Positions 15,921 through 23,769 of a DNA stretch of 42,552 nt are shown piece by piece (position 1 is the first letter of the stretch; the number at the start of each line of letters is the position of its first letter). The stretch covers positions 1 through 42,552 of the forward strand of contig JABGPF010000009.1 of assembly GCA_018645065.1 (NCBI GenBank). Direction: 5' to 3'. The DNA comes from Phycisphaerales bacterium (GTDB taxonomy: Bacteria; Planctomycetota; Phycisphaerae; SM23-33). The notes below the pieces were generated by a model, which saw only the letters and a program-made list of their open reading frames with translations, did no database searches and was not told the DNA's origin. Made by a program: the position numbers and the translations under genes.

Positions 15921-18320
15921 TCACCTTTCAGTCTCGGGGGTGGGACTTTTCGGGGCAAGGACCTGATCGAAGGTCACCTTAATTCGGTAATTGGGATGCT
16001 TCTTGTACCTAATATTCCTGCGTCCCCAGTAGGAACCGTGATACTGGCAGTTGGTGTCGACCCAGCGGGCGACCTTGGCCTTTTCAGCAGCGGTGAGCTT
16101 TGGGGAACAACTGGCTGCAAGTTTGGCGGCACGCGTCTTCTGGTCAGGTCGCAAATTCCAAACCTTCAAGCCCAGCATTTTCAACAATACGCTCTGGTTG
16201 CCAAAGAGCGTGTGAGCCTCTCGGTATTTCGCATCCGTGCCAAGTTCATCCATATGCAGGCCGATGAGACGCTTCTTATGGCCTCTGTCTTTGGGTTCTT
16301 TTACCAGCGACTCGTAGGACACGCTGAAGTGAGTAGTCTCGGTTCCTCGGAGATCTAATCCGCCTGCGAGTTTTTCACCGTGGCAGGAGATACAGTGCTT
16401 GTCCCATATTGGTTGGACGATATCGTTATAGCTCAGGACGACCTTTCCGGTCGATTCGCCCGGACCGGAGCGGCGGGTTACATCTTCCGGACCGCGCCGG
16501 AAGGCGATGGGGTTTGGCTTGGGCGGAGGAGATTCGTTAGGCGTTTCATGGCATCCGATACAGCTTGCAACTTCCCCGGGCGCGTAGTTCACATACGTAC
16601 GTTCGCTCTGAATCATTCGATATTCGGCGTCCAGGGCCTGGAAATAGATGGCCCGCCCGGCAGGGACAGTAAAATTGGCTGACCCGTCGTCTTCAACCTT
16701 TGCGATCCCCCACTGCGCCGCCACCCATAAATGCGTTCGTAAAGAAACAGCGGCATGCTGCTGATGGGCGGTGTCATAGGTCGCCGCATGCGGATAACCC
16801 TTGCGTCTGGCCGCCCAGGGGCGCGGGACCTGCTCCATGACCCTCAGGTATTTTATCGTACCTGGCTTTGTGTTCTCCATACCGTGATATACATTCATCA
16901 CCAGGCACTGGGCCTTACCTTTGGCTGCAAGTGCTTTGTCGAGGTTCGCGGTGGGGATCTTTGGAACTTTACGGGTTTTCAGGGGCACGGGCTGCCAGCA
17001 GGAAGTTTTCTTTTCCTTATGGAACAAATACTTTTCACCATTATCTCTGAGCATGTACAAGCCCCAGGCGTCTTCCTTGGCCCAGTGAGTTCCCTTGGGC
17101 GTATAGGACACCAAAAAGAGTTTCTCTGAAAGCGGGTATGGATCCCGGAAGAAGGCGTTATGACCGGGCCCGTCCTTGGAAGGCGGTCCGAATTCCGGGT
17201 CTATTCCCCAAACCGGCCAGGGGCACTCCTCGGTGATATTCGTCTGGGCCTCGTCGGTGCGGATGTTCTTGTTTACGTCAATTTTCATTACCGTGCCGAT
17301 GGCGTTGTCCATATGGTAGGCGCCAAGGGCCACATATTTGTTGATGGTCCCGGGTATGGGACGGCCTTGGATGATGGTAAACGGTTTTTTGATGTCATTA
17401 CCGTAAACTTCACGGGTGTGGCTGCCGTCTGGATACATCGACCAGAGACATTTAACGGTCGTGGCGCCCTTATCCACATATTCCCAACGGGAGTACAGGA
17501 TTTCACCAGAGTCAAGAACAACGGGCGTAAACAGGCTGACCATGTCTCTGCTCAACCTTTTCATGGCCTTGCCATTGGCGTCCATCCGGTACATATTCGT
17601 GGTGGTGAAGATGTCCGGCCCGTCGCAGATTGTTGATATCTGGCAGCGGGTGGAGACAAATGCGATCCCCCCGTCAGGCAGATAACACGGGTGCATATCG
17701 TCAGTGCCGTGGTGATAATCGTTGGATTCGCCATGGTGATATTTGTCCCAGTTGCTGTCCCACAGCGTCCGCACTTTGTAGCGTTTCTGTAGTTCGTCTT
17801 CGTTTGCGAGAGGAAAAGTCAGTTGCCTGATCTTACCTGTTTTGATGACCAATTCGTAAATCCGATACCCTTCCATGTGGTCGTCTTTGAAATCGAACAC
17901 GATTTTGCGGGCGTCGTACGAGATATCAAATCGGTTAACGACGCCCGGCTTGGGCATTTTGAATTCCCGGACCGACCCGTCGTTGAGGTCGAGGATGCAA
18001 ATACCGCCTCCGGGCTTGAACTCACTGTTGATGTGCTCACTGTAATAATGGTTGGGGTTCAGCGTTCGTCGACGGATAAACACGATTTTATCGGTTCCCA
18101 TAGCCTTTTTGAGCTCGCCCCTTAGCTGCTTGAGAGTTGGGGCGGCGGGTTTTGCCTTGTCTGATGATCGTATCGCACTCTTCTCGGCGCGGGAAACCGT
18201 GGTGGTGAGATGTATCATCAATGCAACACTCACCAGCAGTGTCCCTAATACAGTCGTTACAAGTACATTTCGCATGCTTTGGTTGCCTTTCGGACCCGTG
18301 TTGCCGATATTTCGCGTCAT
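15921..18320 (-). CDS. Secreted diheme PD40/hydrazine-synthase-alpha-middle-domain-like protein
   Basis: A 799-residue exported protein. A signal sequence (hydrophobic about 18-38) is followed by a PD40/TolB-like propeller region (about 100-450), with segments such as F-V-S-T-R-C, I-L-Y-S-R-W-E-Y-V-D-K and D-P-Y-P-L-S-E. This pattern is found in planctomycete proteins matching the hydrazine synthase alpha-subunit middle domain. Two c-type heme sites follow: C587-I-G-C-H591 and C643-I-S-C-H647. The rest of the hydrazine synthase set is absent, and such proteins are widespread outside anammox bacteria, so the substrate is unknown. The start at 18320 has AGGAG close upstream and lies just after a good promoter. 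An in-frame ATG at 18275 with GAAAGG is the alternative. It is monocistronic and transcribed away from tdh. Confidence 0.87.
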   Translation of the reverse strand: MTRNIGNTGPKGNQSMRNVLVTTVLGTLLVSVALMIHLTTTVSRAEKSAIRSSDKAKPAAPTLKQLRGELKKAMGTDKIVFIRRRTLNPNHYYSEHINSEFKPGGGICILDLNDGSVREFKMPKPGVVNRFDISYDARKIVFDFKDDHMEGYRIYELVIKTGKIRQLTFPLANEDELQKRYKVRTLWDSNWDKYHHGESNDYHHGTDDMHPCYLPDGGIAFVSTRCQISTICDGPDIFTTTNMYRMDANGKAMKRLSRDMVSLFTPVVLDSGEILYSRWEYVDKGATTVKCLWSMYPDGSHTREVYGNDIKKPFTIIQGRPIPGTINKYVALGAYHMDNAIGTVMKIDVNKNIRTDEAQTNITEECPWPVWGIDPEFGPPSKDGPGHNAFFRDPYPLSEKLFLVSYTPKGTHWAKEDAWGLYMLRDNGEKYLFHKEKKTSCWQPVPLKTRKVPKIPTANLDKALAAKGKAQCLVMNVYHGMENTKPGTIKYLRVMEQVPRPWAARRKGYPHAATYDTAHQQHAAVSLRTHLWVAAQWGIAKVEDDGSANFTVPAGRAIYFQALDAEYRMIQSERTYVNYAPGEVASCIGCHETPNESPPPKPNPIAFRRGPEDVTRRSGPGESTGKVVLSYNDIVQPIWDKHCISCHGEKLAGGLDLRGTETTHFSVSYESLVKEPKDRGHKKRLIGLHMDELGTDAKYREAHTLFGNQSVLLKMLGLKVWNLRPDQKTRAAKLAASCSPKLTAAEKAKVARWVDTNCQYHGSYWGRRNIRYKKHPNYRIKVTFDQVLAPKSPTPETER

Positions 18321-18343
18321 GACGCTCCTGGCGCCGTAGAGTA

Positions 18344-18372
18344 ATTGTATCCAACGCGACGGGGCATGTAAA
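18344..18372 (-). promoter_or_regulatory. Sigma70-type promoter of the diheme protein gene
   Basis: On the minus strand, TTTACA (18367-18372) and TACAAT (18344-18349) are separated by exactly 17 bases, each matching five of six consensus positions. Transcription would begin near 18337, giving a short leader that carries the AGGAG ribosome site of the start at 18320. Confidence 0.6.
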
Positions 18373-18904
18373 CGGAGGAGGAAACTGCCGAGGGCTTAGG
18401 CGTCTTAATATTGGCGTGGCGGCATGTCGCCGACAGCATGATATGAGATAATGACGGATTAATGGATTTCCCCCGGTTCGTGCCGCATTACCGACGCGCT
18501 CCGCCTGGTCCCCCGTAGCTACGATTGGGATATGAATCGCTCTGGCCAAATTGGCACGGCCGACGGGTTTACACATGTTTACACCACAGCGCAGTGTGAA
18601 GCTCCGATTCGAACCATTGGCCGCCTATAGGCGACGATCCCGATCTGGAAACGCAAAACATCACACCCATAACTCACTACGCTGCAATATGTTACAAAAT
18701 TCGCACATTTGCATAGCCCATGACCTGTAAAAGAAGTACTACTTTTCCGAGTCATAGGTGAACACGTATATGTGTGAAGCAATTGTGAACCTGCTATAAG
18801 TATGGTGGACGCCTCCGGAGATGAGCTCCCTTCAAACTACCGCAAGACCGTCGGCTGAATTTAGATGCGTAAACCCTTAAAACTGCGTCAGAGCAATTCT
18901 TGTG
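18373..18904. other. Divergent intergenic region without a convincing gene
   Basis: About 530 bases between the diheme gene (leftward) and tdh (rightward). Short frames exist but none resembles a known protein or has a good ribosome site. The stretch holds repeated GTGTGAAGC (18594-18602 and 18772-18780), two TGTGAA copies 11 bases apart (18773-18778 and 18784-18789), an imperfect palindrome ACACGTATATGTGT (18762-18775) and the palindrome listed separately at 18729-18746. A regulatory role is possible. A small RNA cannot be excluded. Confidence 0.5.
18729..18746. promoter_or_regulatory. 18-bp near-perfect palindrome, possible operator
   Basis: AAAAG-a-AGTACT-a-CTTTT reads almost the same on both strands; only the symmetric pair at positions 6 and 13 breaks it. 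It lies in the divergent region between the diheme gene and tdh, about 240 bases from the tdh start. The symmetry suits a dimeric regulator, but no regulator gene is nearby. Confidence 0.35.
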
Positions 18905-18924
18905 ATATTCTACCCAAAGAATAT
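18905..18924 (+). promoter_or_regulatory. Inverted repeat upstream of tdh
   Basis: ATATTCT (18905-18911) and AGAATAT (18918-18924) form a perfect 7-base inverted repeat with a 6-base spacer. It lies 33 bases before the TATAAT box of tdh, a position suited to an activator or repressor of the tdh-kbl operon. Confidence 0.4.
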
Positions 18925-18956
18925 TTGCAGACGCCTGCGCCGATGCTAAGATGGAA

Positions 18957-18962
18957 TATAAT
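18957..18962 (+). promoter_or_regulatory. Consensus -10 box (TATAAT) of tdh-kbl
   Basis: A perfect TATAAT lies 22 bases before the tdh ATG. The sequence 17 bases upstream (CCTGCG, 18934-18939) is a poor -35, which would fit a promoter that needs an activator at the inverted repeat upstream. Confidence 0.4.
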
Positions 18963-18984
18963 ATCGTCGCACAGGAGACGCAGC

Positions 18985-20022
18985 ATGAGAATGATGAAAG
19001 CACTGGTTAAGGCACGCCCGGTCGAGGGGTTGTGGCTTGAAGAAGTCCCGGTCCCCGAAGTCGGGCCTAATGACGTCCTGATAAAGATACTGCGAACCAG
19101 CATCTGCGGGACTGACGTGCATATCTGGAACTGGGACGAATGGGCTGCTAAAACCATTCCCACCCCGATGCACGTCGGGCATGAATTCGTCGGGATAATC
19201 GAGGAATACGGCAGCAACGTGCACGATTACAATGTAGGTGATCTGGTCAGCGGTGAAGGTCATCTGGTCTGCGGGCGATGCCGCAACTGCCTGGCGGGCC
19301 GACGCCATCTGTGCCCGAAAACCAGCGGTGTGGGCGTTAATCGACCCGGCGCATTCGCCGAATACCTCTGCATCCCCGTTACAAACGTCTGGCCGGCGGA
19401 TCCGAATATCCCACTGGAAGTTATCAGTTGCTTCGATCCGCTGGGAAATGCAGCACACACCGCCCTTAGCTTCGATATGCTCGGTGAGGACGTTCTCATC
19501 ACCGGCGCCGGACCGATCGGCCTGATGGCTGTAGCTATCGCACGACACGCCAGCGCCCGACACATCGTTATCACCGACGTTAACTCCTACCGTCTGGACC
19601 TTGCAAGAAAAGCCGGCGCCACTATCGCCCTGGACGTAACAAAAGGTTCGGTCGCCGATGCACAAGCACAACTCGGCATGAAGGAAGGCTTCGACGTGGG
19701 CATGGAAATGTCCGGTGTGCCGGGCGCCTTTGAAGAACTGCTTGCCAATATGTGCCACGGTGGAAAAGTTGCGCTGTTGGGCATTCTGCCTCGAACTGAA
19801 ATTGACTGGAGCACCGTCGTTTTCAACAGCCTGACAATCAAGGGCATCTACGGGCGAGAGATGTACGAAACGTGGTACAAGATGACAGCGATGATCCAGA
19901 ACGGCCTGGACATTACCCCGATAATTACACACCAATTCGATTACACTGATTTCGCCGATGGTTTTGACGTTATGCGATCAGGCCAATCGGGTAAAGTCGT
20001 GCTCAAATGGGCAGACAGATAG
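18985..20022 (+). CDS. tdh: L-threonine 3-dehydrogenase
   Basis: A 345-residue zinc-dependent medium-chain dehydrogenase that oxidises L-threonine to 2-amino-3-oxobutyrate with NAD+. The catalytic zinc site is visible as S-I-C-G-T-D-V-H near residue 40 and G-H-E-F-V-G near 65. The structural-zinc cysteines follow in C-G-R-C-R-N-C-x7-C (about 95-110), and the NAD-binding G-A-G-P-I-G-L sits near 175. The start at 18985 is chosen for AGGAG at 18973-18977. The frame is open 40 codons further upstream but would cross the promoter. kbl follows 30 bases later, and together they convert threonine to glycine and acetyl-CoA. A consensus -10 box and an inverted repeat lie upstream. Confidence 0.95.
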   Translation: MRMMKALVKARPVEGLWLEEVPVPEVGPNDVLIKILRTSICGTDVHIWNWDEWAAKTIPTPMHVGHEFVGIIEEYGSNVHDYNVGDLVSGEGHLVCGRCRNCLAGRRHLCPKTSGVGVNRPGAFAEYLCIPVTNVWPADPNIPLEVISCFDPLGNAAHTALSFDMLGEDVLITGAGPIGLMAVAIARHASARHIVITDVNSYRLDLARKAGATIALDVTKGSVADAQAQLGMKEGFDVGMEMSGVPGAFEELLANMCHGGKVALLGILPRTEIDWSTVVFNSLTIKGIYGREMYETWYKMTAMIQNGLDITPIITHQFDYTDFADGFDVMRSGQSGKVVLKWADR

Positions 20023-20052
20023 GAAAACGCGAAGAACGCAAAGGTAAACAGC

Positions 20053-21237
20053 ATGTTTGATTCAATGAAAGCAGTGATCGGGGCGGCCTTGGACGAGATT
20101 AAACAAGGCGGTCTGTACAAGGAAGAACGCATAATAACGACTAAGCAAGGCTCGAGAATCGCCGTCGCCGGCGGGCGAGAAGTGCTGAACTTCTGCGCCA
20201 ATAATTATCTCGGCCTGGCCAGCGATCCGCGAGTGATTGAAGCGGCGCGGGCGAGCTACGACAAATGGGGTTACGGACTGTCAAGCGTGCGATTCATCTG
20301 CGGAACCCAAGAACTGCACAAACAGCTCGAAGCCAAGCTCGCTGAGTTCCTGGGCGCCGAAGACACCATCCTGTACAGTTCGTGCTTCGACGCCAACGGC
20401 GGGCTGTTCGAGACCCTCCTGGGTCCCGACGACGCGATAATCTCCGACGCCCTGAACCACGCCAGCATTATCGACGGCGTGCGACTCTGCAAGGCCCAAC
20501 GCTATAGATACGCCACCAGCGATATGAACGATCTGGAAGCAAAGCTCAAGGAAGCATCCGGGGCCAGGATGAAAATGATCGCGACAGACGGGGTGTTCTC
20601 GATGGACGGGACGATCGCGAATCTGTCGGCGATTTGCGATCTGGCGGACAAATACGACGCGGCCGTTATGGTCGACGACTCACACTCGACAGGATTCATC
20701 GGAAAACGCGGGCGAGGAACGCACGAATATCGCGGTGTTATGGATCGCGTCGACGTGATTACCAGCACGCTGGGCAAGGCCTTGGGCGGAGCCTCGGGCG
20801 GATTCACTTCAGGCCGTCAGGAGATCGTTGACATCCTGCGCCAACGAAGCCGCCCCTACCTGTTCTCAAACACACTGGCTCCGGCGATTGCGGCGACCAG
20901 TCTGGCGGTGCTCGACATTCTCAGCGAATCGACAGAACTGCGAGATCGCCTGGAAAGCAACACCAAATACTTCCGTGCGGGAATGGCTGATCGCGGATTC
21001 GACCTGGCCGACGGTGACCACCCGATCGTTCCGATAATGCTCGGTGATGCGACGCTGGCGGTCAAAATGGCCTCGATGATGCTGGAAGAAGGAATATACG
21101 TCATAGGATTCTGCTACCCGGTAGTACCCAAAGGCCAGGCCCGCATTCGCGTGCAAATATCGGCAGCGCACAGCACCGACGACATCGACCAGGCGATGAA
21201 CGCCTTTGCAAAAGTTAGAGACGCCTGCAAAGAATAA
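20053..21237 (+). CDS. kbl: Glycine C-acetyltransferase (2-amino-3-ketobutyrate CoA ligase)
   Basis: A 394-residue PLP enzyme of the alpha-oxoamine synthase family that cleaves 2-amino-3-oxobutyrate with CoA to glycine and acetyl-CoA. Family markers are N-Y-L-G-L-A near 50, the S-V-R-F-I-C-G-T segment, V-D-D-S-H-S-T-G-F near 210, and the PLP lysine in [10 protein letters not shown] near 240. Length is normal. An AAAGGT ribosome site lies about 10 bases before the ATG. It follows tdh directly, which fixes its role as Kbl rather than BioF or ALA synthase. A short hairpin with seven T residues after the stop may end the operon. Confidence 0.95.
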   Translation: MFDSMKAVIGAALDEIKQGGLYKEERIITTKQGSRIAVAGGREVLNFCANNYLGLASDPRVIEAARASYDKWGYGLSSVRFICGTQELHKQLEAKLAEFLGAEDTILYSSCFDANGGLFETLLGPDDAIISDALNHASIIDGVRLCKAQRYRYATSDMNDLEAKLKEASGARMKMIATDGVFSMDGTIANLSAICDLADKYDAAVMVDDSHSTGFIGKRGRGTHEYRGVMDRVDVITSTLGKALGGASGGFTSGRQEIVDILRQRSRPYLFSNTLAPAIAATSLAVLDILSESTELRDRLESNTKYFRAGMADRGFDLADGDHPIVPIMLGDATLAVKMASMMLEEGIYVIGFCYPVVPKGQARIRVQISAAHSTDDIDQAMNAFAKVRDACKE

Positions 21238-21256
21238 GCGTCTGACGCATTTTTTT
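21238..21256 (+). terminator. Possible weak intrinsic terminator after kbl
   Basis: GCGT-ctg-ACGC (21238-21248) is a short stem directly after the kbl stop, followed by seven T residues at 21250-21256. The stem is only 4 base pairs, so read-through into the acetyltransferase is likely. Confidence 0.35.
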
Positions 21257-21284
21257 CAGCACCTGGGCAACGCCCTGATATAGA

Positions 21285-21755
21285 ATGATACGTATGATCT
21301 TGCGACACGCAAAAACAGCGGACGCCGAAGCGATCTGTTCGACGGTGAACCATCACGCCGAACTCGGCCTGATGCTGCACCGGAGCATGGAGAGCATCTA
21401 CGACACACTGCGGGAATTCCAGGTCGCCGTCGACGATGACGACAAAATCGTCGGTTGCGTCGCGGTTGACATATTCTGGTCCGATCTGGCGGAAGTTAAA
21501 TCGCTGGCGGTTGCTGCCGATAGGATCGGAGAAGGAATCGGTGGGCGTTTGCTTACCGCAGCAATTGACGACGCAAAACAAATGGGCGTAAAACGCCTCT
21601 TCAGCCTGACTTACGAACAACGCTTTTTCGAACGCCAGGGATTTGAAGTGATCGACCGTCACGCCCTGCCGGAAAAAGTGTGGCGAGAATGCCTGGCGTG
21701 CTTGAAGGCTGACGCATGTGACGAAATCGCTATGATGCTGGTGCTGGACGAGTAG
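21285..21755 (+). CDS. GNAT acetyltransferase, short ArgA-like N-acetylglutamate synthase
   Basis: A 156-residue GNAT-fold acetyltransferase. The acetyl-CoA-binding region R-I-G-E-G-I-G-G-R-L-L lies at about 82-92, and the C-terminal motif F-F-E-R-Q-G-F followed by H-A-L-P-E-K-V-W is typical of the stand-alone acetyltransferase domain of N-acetylglutamate synthase. Such short ArgA forms lack the amino-acid-kinase domain and start arginine synthesis by acetylating glutamate. No other arg genes are near, so the assignment rests on sequence pattern alone. A second in-frame ATG at 21294 is possible. It lies between kbl and the MlaF-like gene. Confidence 0.78.
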   Translation: MIRMILRHAKTADAEAICSTVNHHAELGLMLHRSMESIYDTLREFQVAVDDDDKIVGCVAVDIFWSDLAEVKSLAVAADRIGEGIGGRLLTAAIDDAKQMGVKRLFSLTYEQRFFERQGFEVIDRHALPEKVWRECLACLKADACDEIAMMLVLDE

Positions 21756-21793
21756 CCCGGCGCCGAATCGCACCGCATGAAGGCTGGTGCAAA

Positions 21794-22603
21794 ATGATAC
21801 GGACCGAACCGATTATCAGGTTGCAGGACGTCTGCAAAGCGTTCAATTCACATCCTGTGCTCGACGGGATCAGTATCGATATAGCCCCTGGCCAGACCAC
21901 TGTAATCATCGGTCCGTCGGGTTGCGGTAAGAGCGTTTTGCTGCGACACATCGTAGGATTGCTCAAACCCGACTCGGGCAAAGTGTTCTTTCGCCAGTCT
22001 GAGGTATCCGCACTGTCCGAACGCAAACTGTGCGATATCCGCACGCATTTCGGGTTCCTGTTTCAGGGCGGCGCCCTGTTTGATTCGATGACAGTCGAGC
22101 AAAACATCTGCTTCCCGCTGGACGAACGCGCCGTCGGAACACGGAAGGATAGAAAAGAAAGATCTCGCACCGTCCTGTCGCTTGTAGGGCTCGACGGACT
22201 GCAGAGCCAGTACCCCCAGGAACTCTCCGGCGGCCAGAAGAAACGGGTAGCCCTGGCACGGGCGATAGCTCTCAACCCCGAAGTCATACTGTACGACGAA
22301 CCCACCACGGGGCTCGATCCGATCCGAGGCGACCTGATAAACGAACTGATAATCAAGCTGCAGAACTCACTGGGCGCCACGTCGATTGTGGTGACCCATG
22401 ACATGGCCTCGGCCCGCAAGGTGGGAAATCGCATCTTAATGCTAAGCAACGGACGCTTCATCGCCGACACCCCACCCTCCGGTCTGGACGAAATCGACAA
22501 CGATACGGTAATGAGATTCATACGCGGCCAGGCCAGCGACGCCGAACTGGCCGAACTCCAAACCGAACAATTCACCGCACTTACCCCGGAGTCATCCAGA
22601 TGA
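21794..22603 (+). CDS. mlaF: Mla-type ABC transporter ATPase
   Basis: A 269-residue ATPase of the MlaF/Mkl group, which powers phospholipid movement between the outer and inner membranes. Walker A is GPSGCGKS (40-47). The F-G-F-L-F-Q-G-G-A-L-F-D-S-M-T-V segment around the Q-loop is highly typical of MlaF, and the signature LSGGQKKRVALARA and Walker B with DEPTTGLDPI follow. The stop overlaps the start of the MCE-domain protein by ATGA (22600-22603). The usual third member, the MlaE permease, is not next to it or anywhere in the window. Confidence 0.92.
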   Translation: MIRTEPIIRLQDVCKAFNSHPVLDGISIDIAPGQTTVIIGPSGCGKSVLLRHIVGLLKPDSGKVFFRQSEVSALSERKLCDIRTHFGFLFQGGALFDSMTVEQNICFPLDERAVGTRKDRKERSRTVLSLVGLDGLQSQYPQELSGGQKKRVALARAIALNPEVILYDEPTTGLDPIRGDLINELIIKLQNSLGATSIVVTHDMASARKVGNRILMLSNGRFIADTPPSGLDEIDNDTVMRFIRGQASDAELAELQTEQFTALTPESSR

Positions 22604-23646
22604 CGGAACACGCGAAAAACATGATGGTCGGCCTGACGATGATCGGCGCTATGCTGCTGCTTGGCTGGATGATAATCCTGTTCACCGGGCTGCCGAATCT
22701 GCTGAAAAGCGGGTATGAAGTGCATATCCGCATGGAGGCCCGCTCGGAGTTGAACGTCGGCGACAAGATACATCTCGAAGGGATGGAAGTCGGTTCGGTG
22801 TCGAGCATAGCGTTCACCGACCCGAAAGATCCCTACAAGGGCATCACAGTAACCGCACTGGTCGACCCAGAGATAATCCTTCCGAGCAACACCGTGCTAT
22901 GGGTGACAAAACGAACACTTGGCAGACCGTGGTTGGAATTTTTCGCTCAAGGCGATCTCCCGCCCGGAAAAGCAGAAACACTCTCGAAGTCCGAACCTGA
23001 CACAATCTCAGGGTACGCCAAGGAAGCCAGCCTGCTGCCGGACGAACTGGGGCCGGCGTTAAAAGGTCTGGCCGAGTTGTCAGAGAACCTGAACAAACTA
23101 CTCGCGCCCGAGGACGAACCGGGCTCTGCGACATCTCCGGCGACAACCGCTCCGAAGTCGATCGGTGCGAGGTCGAAGAAAAAGGGGCTGGCGGGAACGC
23201 TGGAGAATCTCAATACGACCCTGGCCGGTCTGGCTGAGGTGTTCGGAGACATCGAGAACAAAAACAACCTCAAAGCGACACTGGCGAATCTGGCCGCTGC
23301 GAGCGAAAAAGCCGACAAGGCGATGGGCGCCATTAAAGAATTCGCCGATGAAACTCGTAAATCTTTCACCCAAGCCGCCAGTTCCGCTGGCGCTGTCGGA
23401 AAGCGAATTGACAAACTCGCACAGAAGCTTATCGAAGACGCCGAGAAGATATCCACCGTCCTGGCGACGATCAATCGCATCGCCATGAAAGTGGAAAAAG
23501 GCGAAGGAACCGCGGGAAAAATACTCAACGACGCGAAACTCTACAATAATCTTCAGGAAGCCGCCCGGCAGACCCAAATCCTGCTAAAGGAGTTCTCAGA
23601 ACTGGTTAAGACGTGGAAAGAGAGCGGAGTGAAGATCAAAATGTGA
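22600..23646 (+). CDS. mlaD: MCE-domain lipid-binding protein
   Basis: A 348-residue protein anchored by one N-terminal helix (about 8-30) with an MCE/MlaD domain at about 38-118 (motif L-N-V-G-D-K-I-H-L-E-G-M-E-V-G-S-V). A long, mostly helical tail to the C-terminus is rich in Ala, Lys, Glu and Leu, probably a coiled coil. MlaD proteins form hexameric rings that shuttle lipids. The helical tail is much longer than in E. coli MlaD (183 residues), more like YebT/PqiB or Mce proteins that bridge the periplasm. GGAG lies 8 bases before the ATG, which overlaps the MlaF stop. Confidence 0.9.
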   Translation: MTEHAKNMMVGLTMIGAMLLLGWMIILFTGLPNLLKSGYEVHIRMEARSELNVGDKIHLEGMEVGSVSSIAFTDPKDPYKGITVTALVDPEIILPSNTVLWVTKRTLGRPWLEFFAQGDLPPGKAETLSKSEPDTISGYAKEASLLPDELGPALKGLAELSENLNKLLAPEDEPGSATSPATTAPKSIGARSKKKGLAGTLENLNTTLAGLAEVFGDIENKNNLKATLANLAAASEKADKAMGAIKEFADETRKSFTQAASSAGAVGKRIDKLAQKLIEDAEKISTVLATINRIAMKVEKGEGTAGKILNDAKLYNNLQEAARQTQILLKEFSELVKTWKESGVKIKM

Positions 23647-23670
23647 GGTGTTCGGGCGCAAAATGGTATG

Positions 23671-23688
23671 CGATAATCAATATTATCG
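23671..23688 (+). promoter_or_regulatory. Inverted repeat upstream of the MMPL gene, possible operator
   Basis: CGATAAT (23671-23677) and ATTATCG (23682-23688) form a perfect 7-base inverted repeat with spacer CAAT. It ends 10 bases before a candidate -35 box, where an activator or repressor could sit. It may also act as a weak hairpin after mlaD. Confidence 0.4.
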
Positions 23689-23698
23689 AGACCCGCGC

Positions 23699-23727
23699 TT
23701 GCTCGGAGAGGTAATAATCGCTAAATT
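23699..23727 (+). promoter_or_regulatory. Candidate sigma70-type promoter of the MMPL gene
   Basis: TTGCTC (23699-23704) and TAAATT (23722-23727) are spaced by 17 bases, giving a start near 23734 and a leader of about 36 bases before the TTG start codon. Matches to consensus are four and five of six. Confidence 0.4.
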
Positions 23728-23769
23728 CTGTCCTGCGTCAGATGGGGGCACTGACTTTACGGGAGCAGA

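Noticed and set aside
15921-18320. True hydrazine synthase (anammox) gene
   Set aside because: Only a middle-domain-like region and two heme sites are present, and no partner subunits, hydrazine dehydrogenase or other anammox genes are near.
18590-18660. GATTCGAACC sequence resembling a tRNA T-loop
   Set aside because: On the minus strand TTCGAAT is flanked by AATGG and CGGAG, which do not pair as a T-stem, and no acceptor or anticodon arms can be drawn around it.
18946-19935. 329-codon minus-strand frame across tdh
   Set aside because: tdh is unambiguous, and this frame is its antisense shadow.
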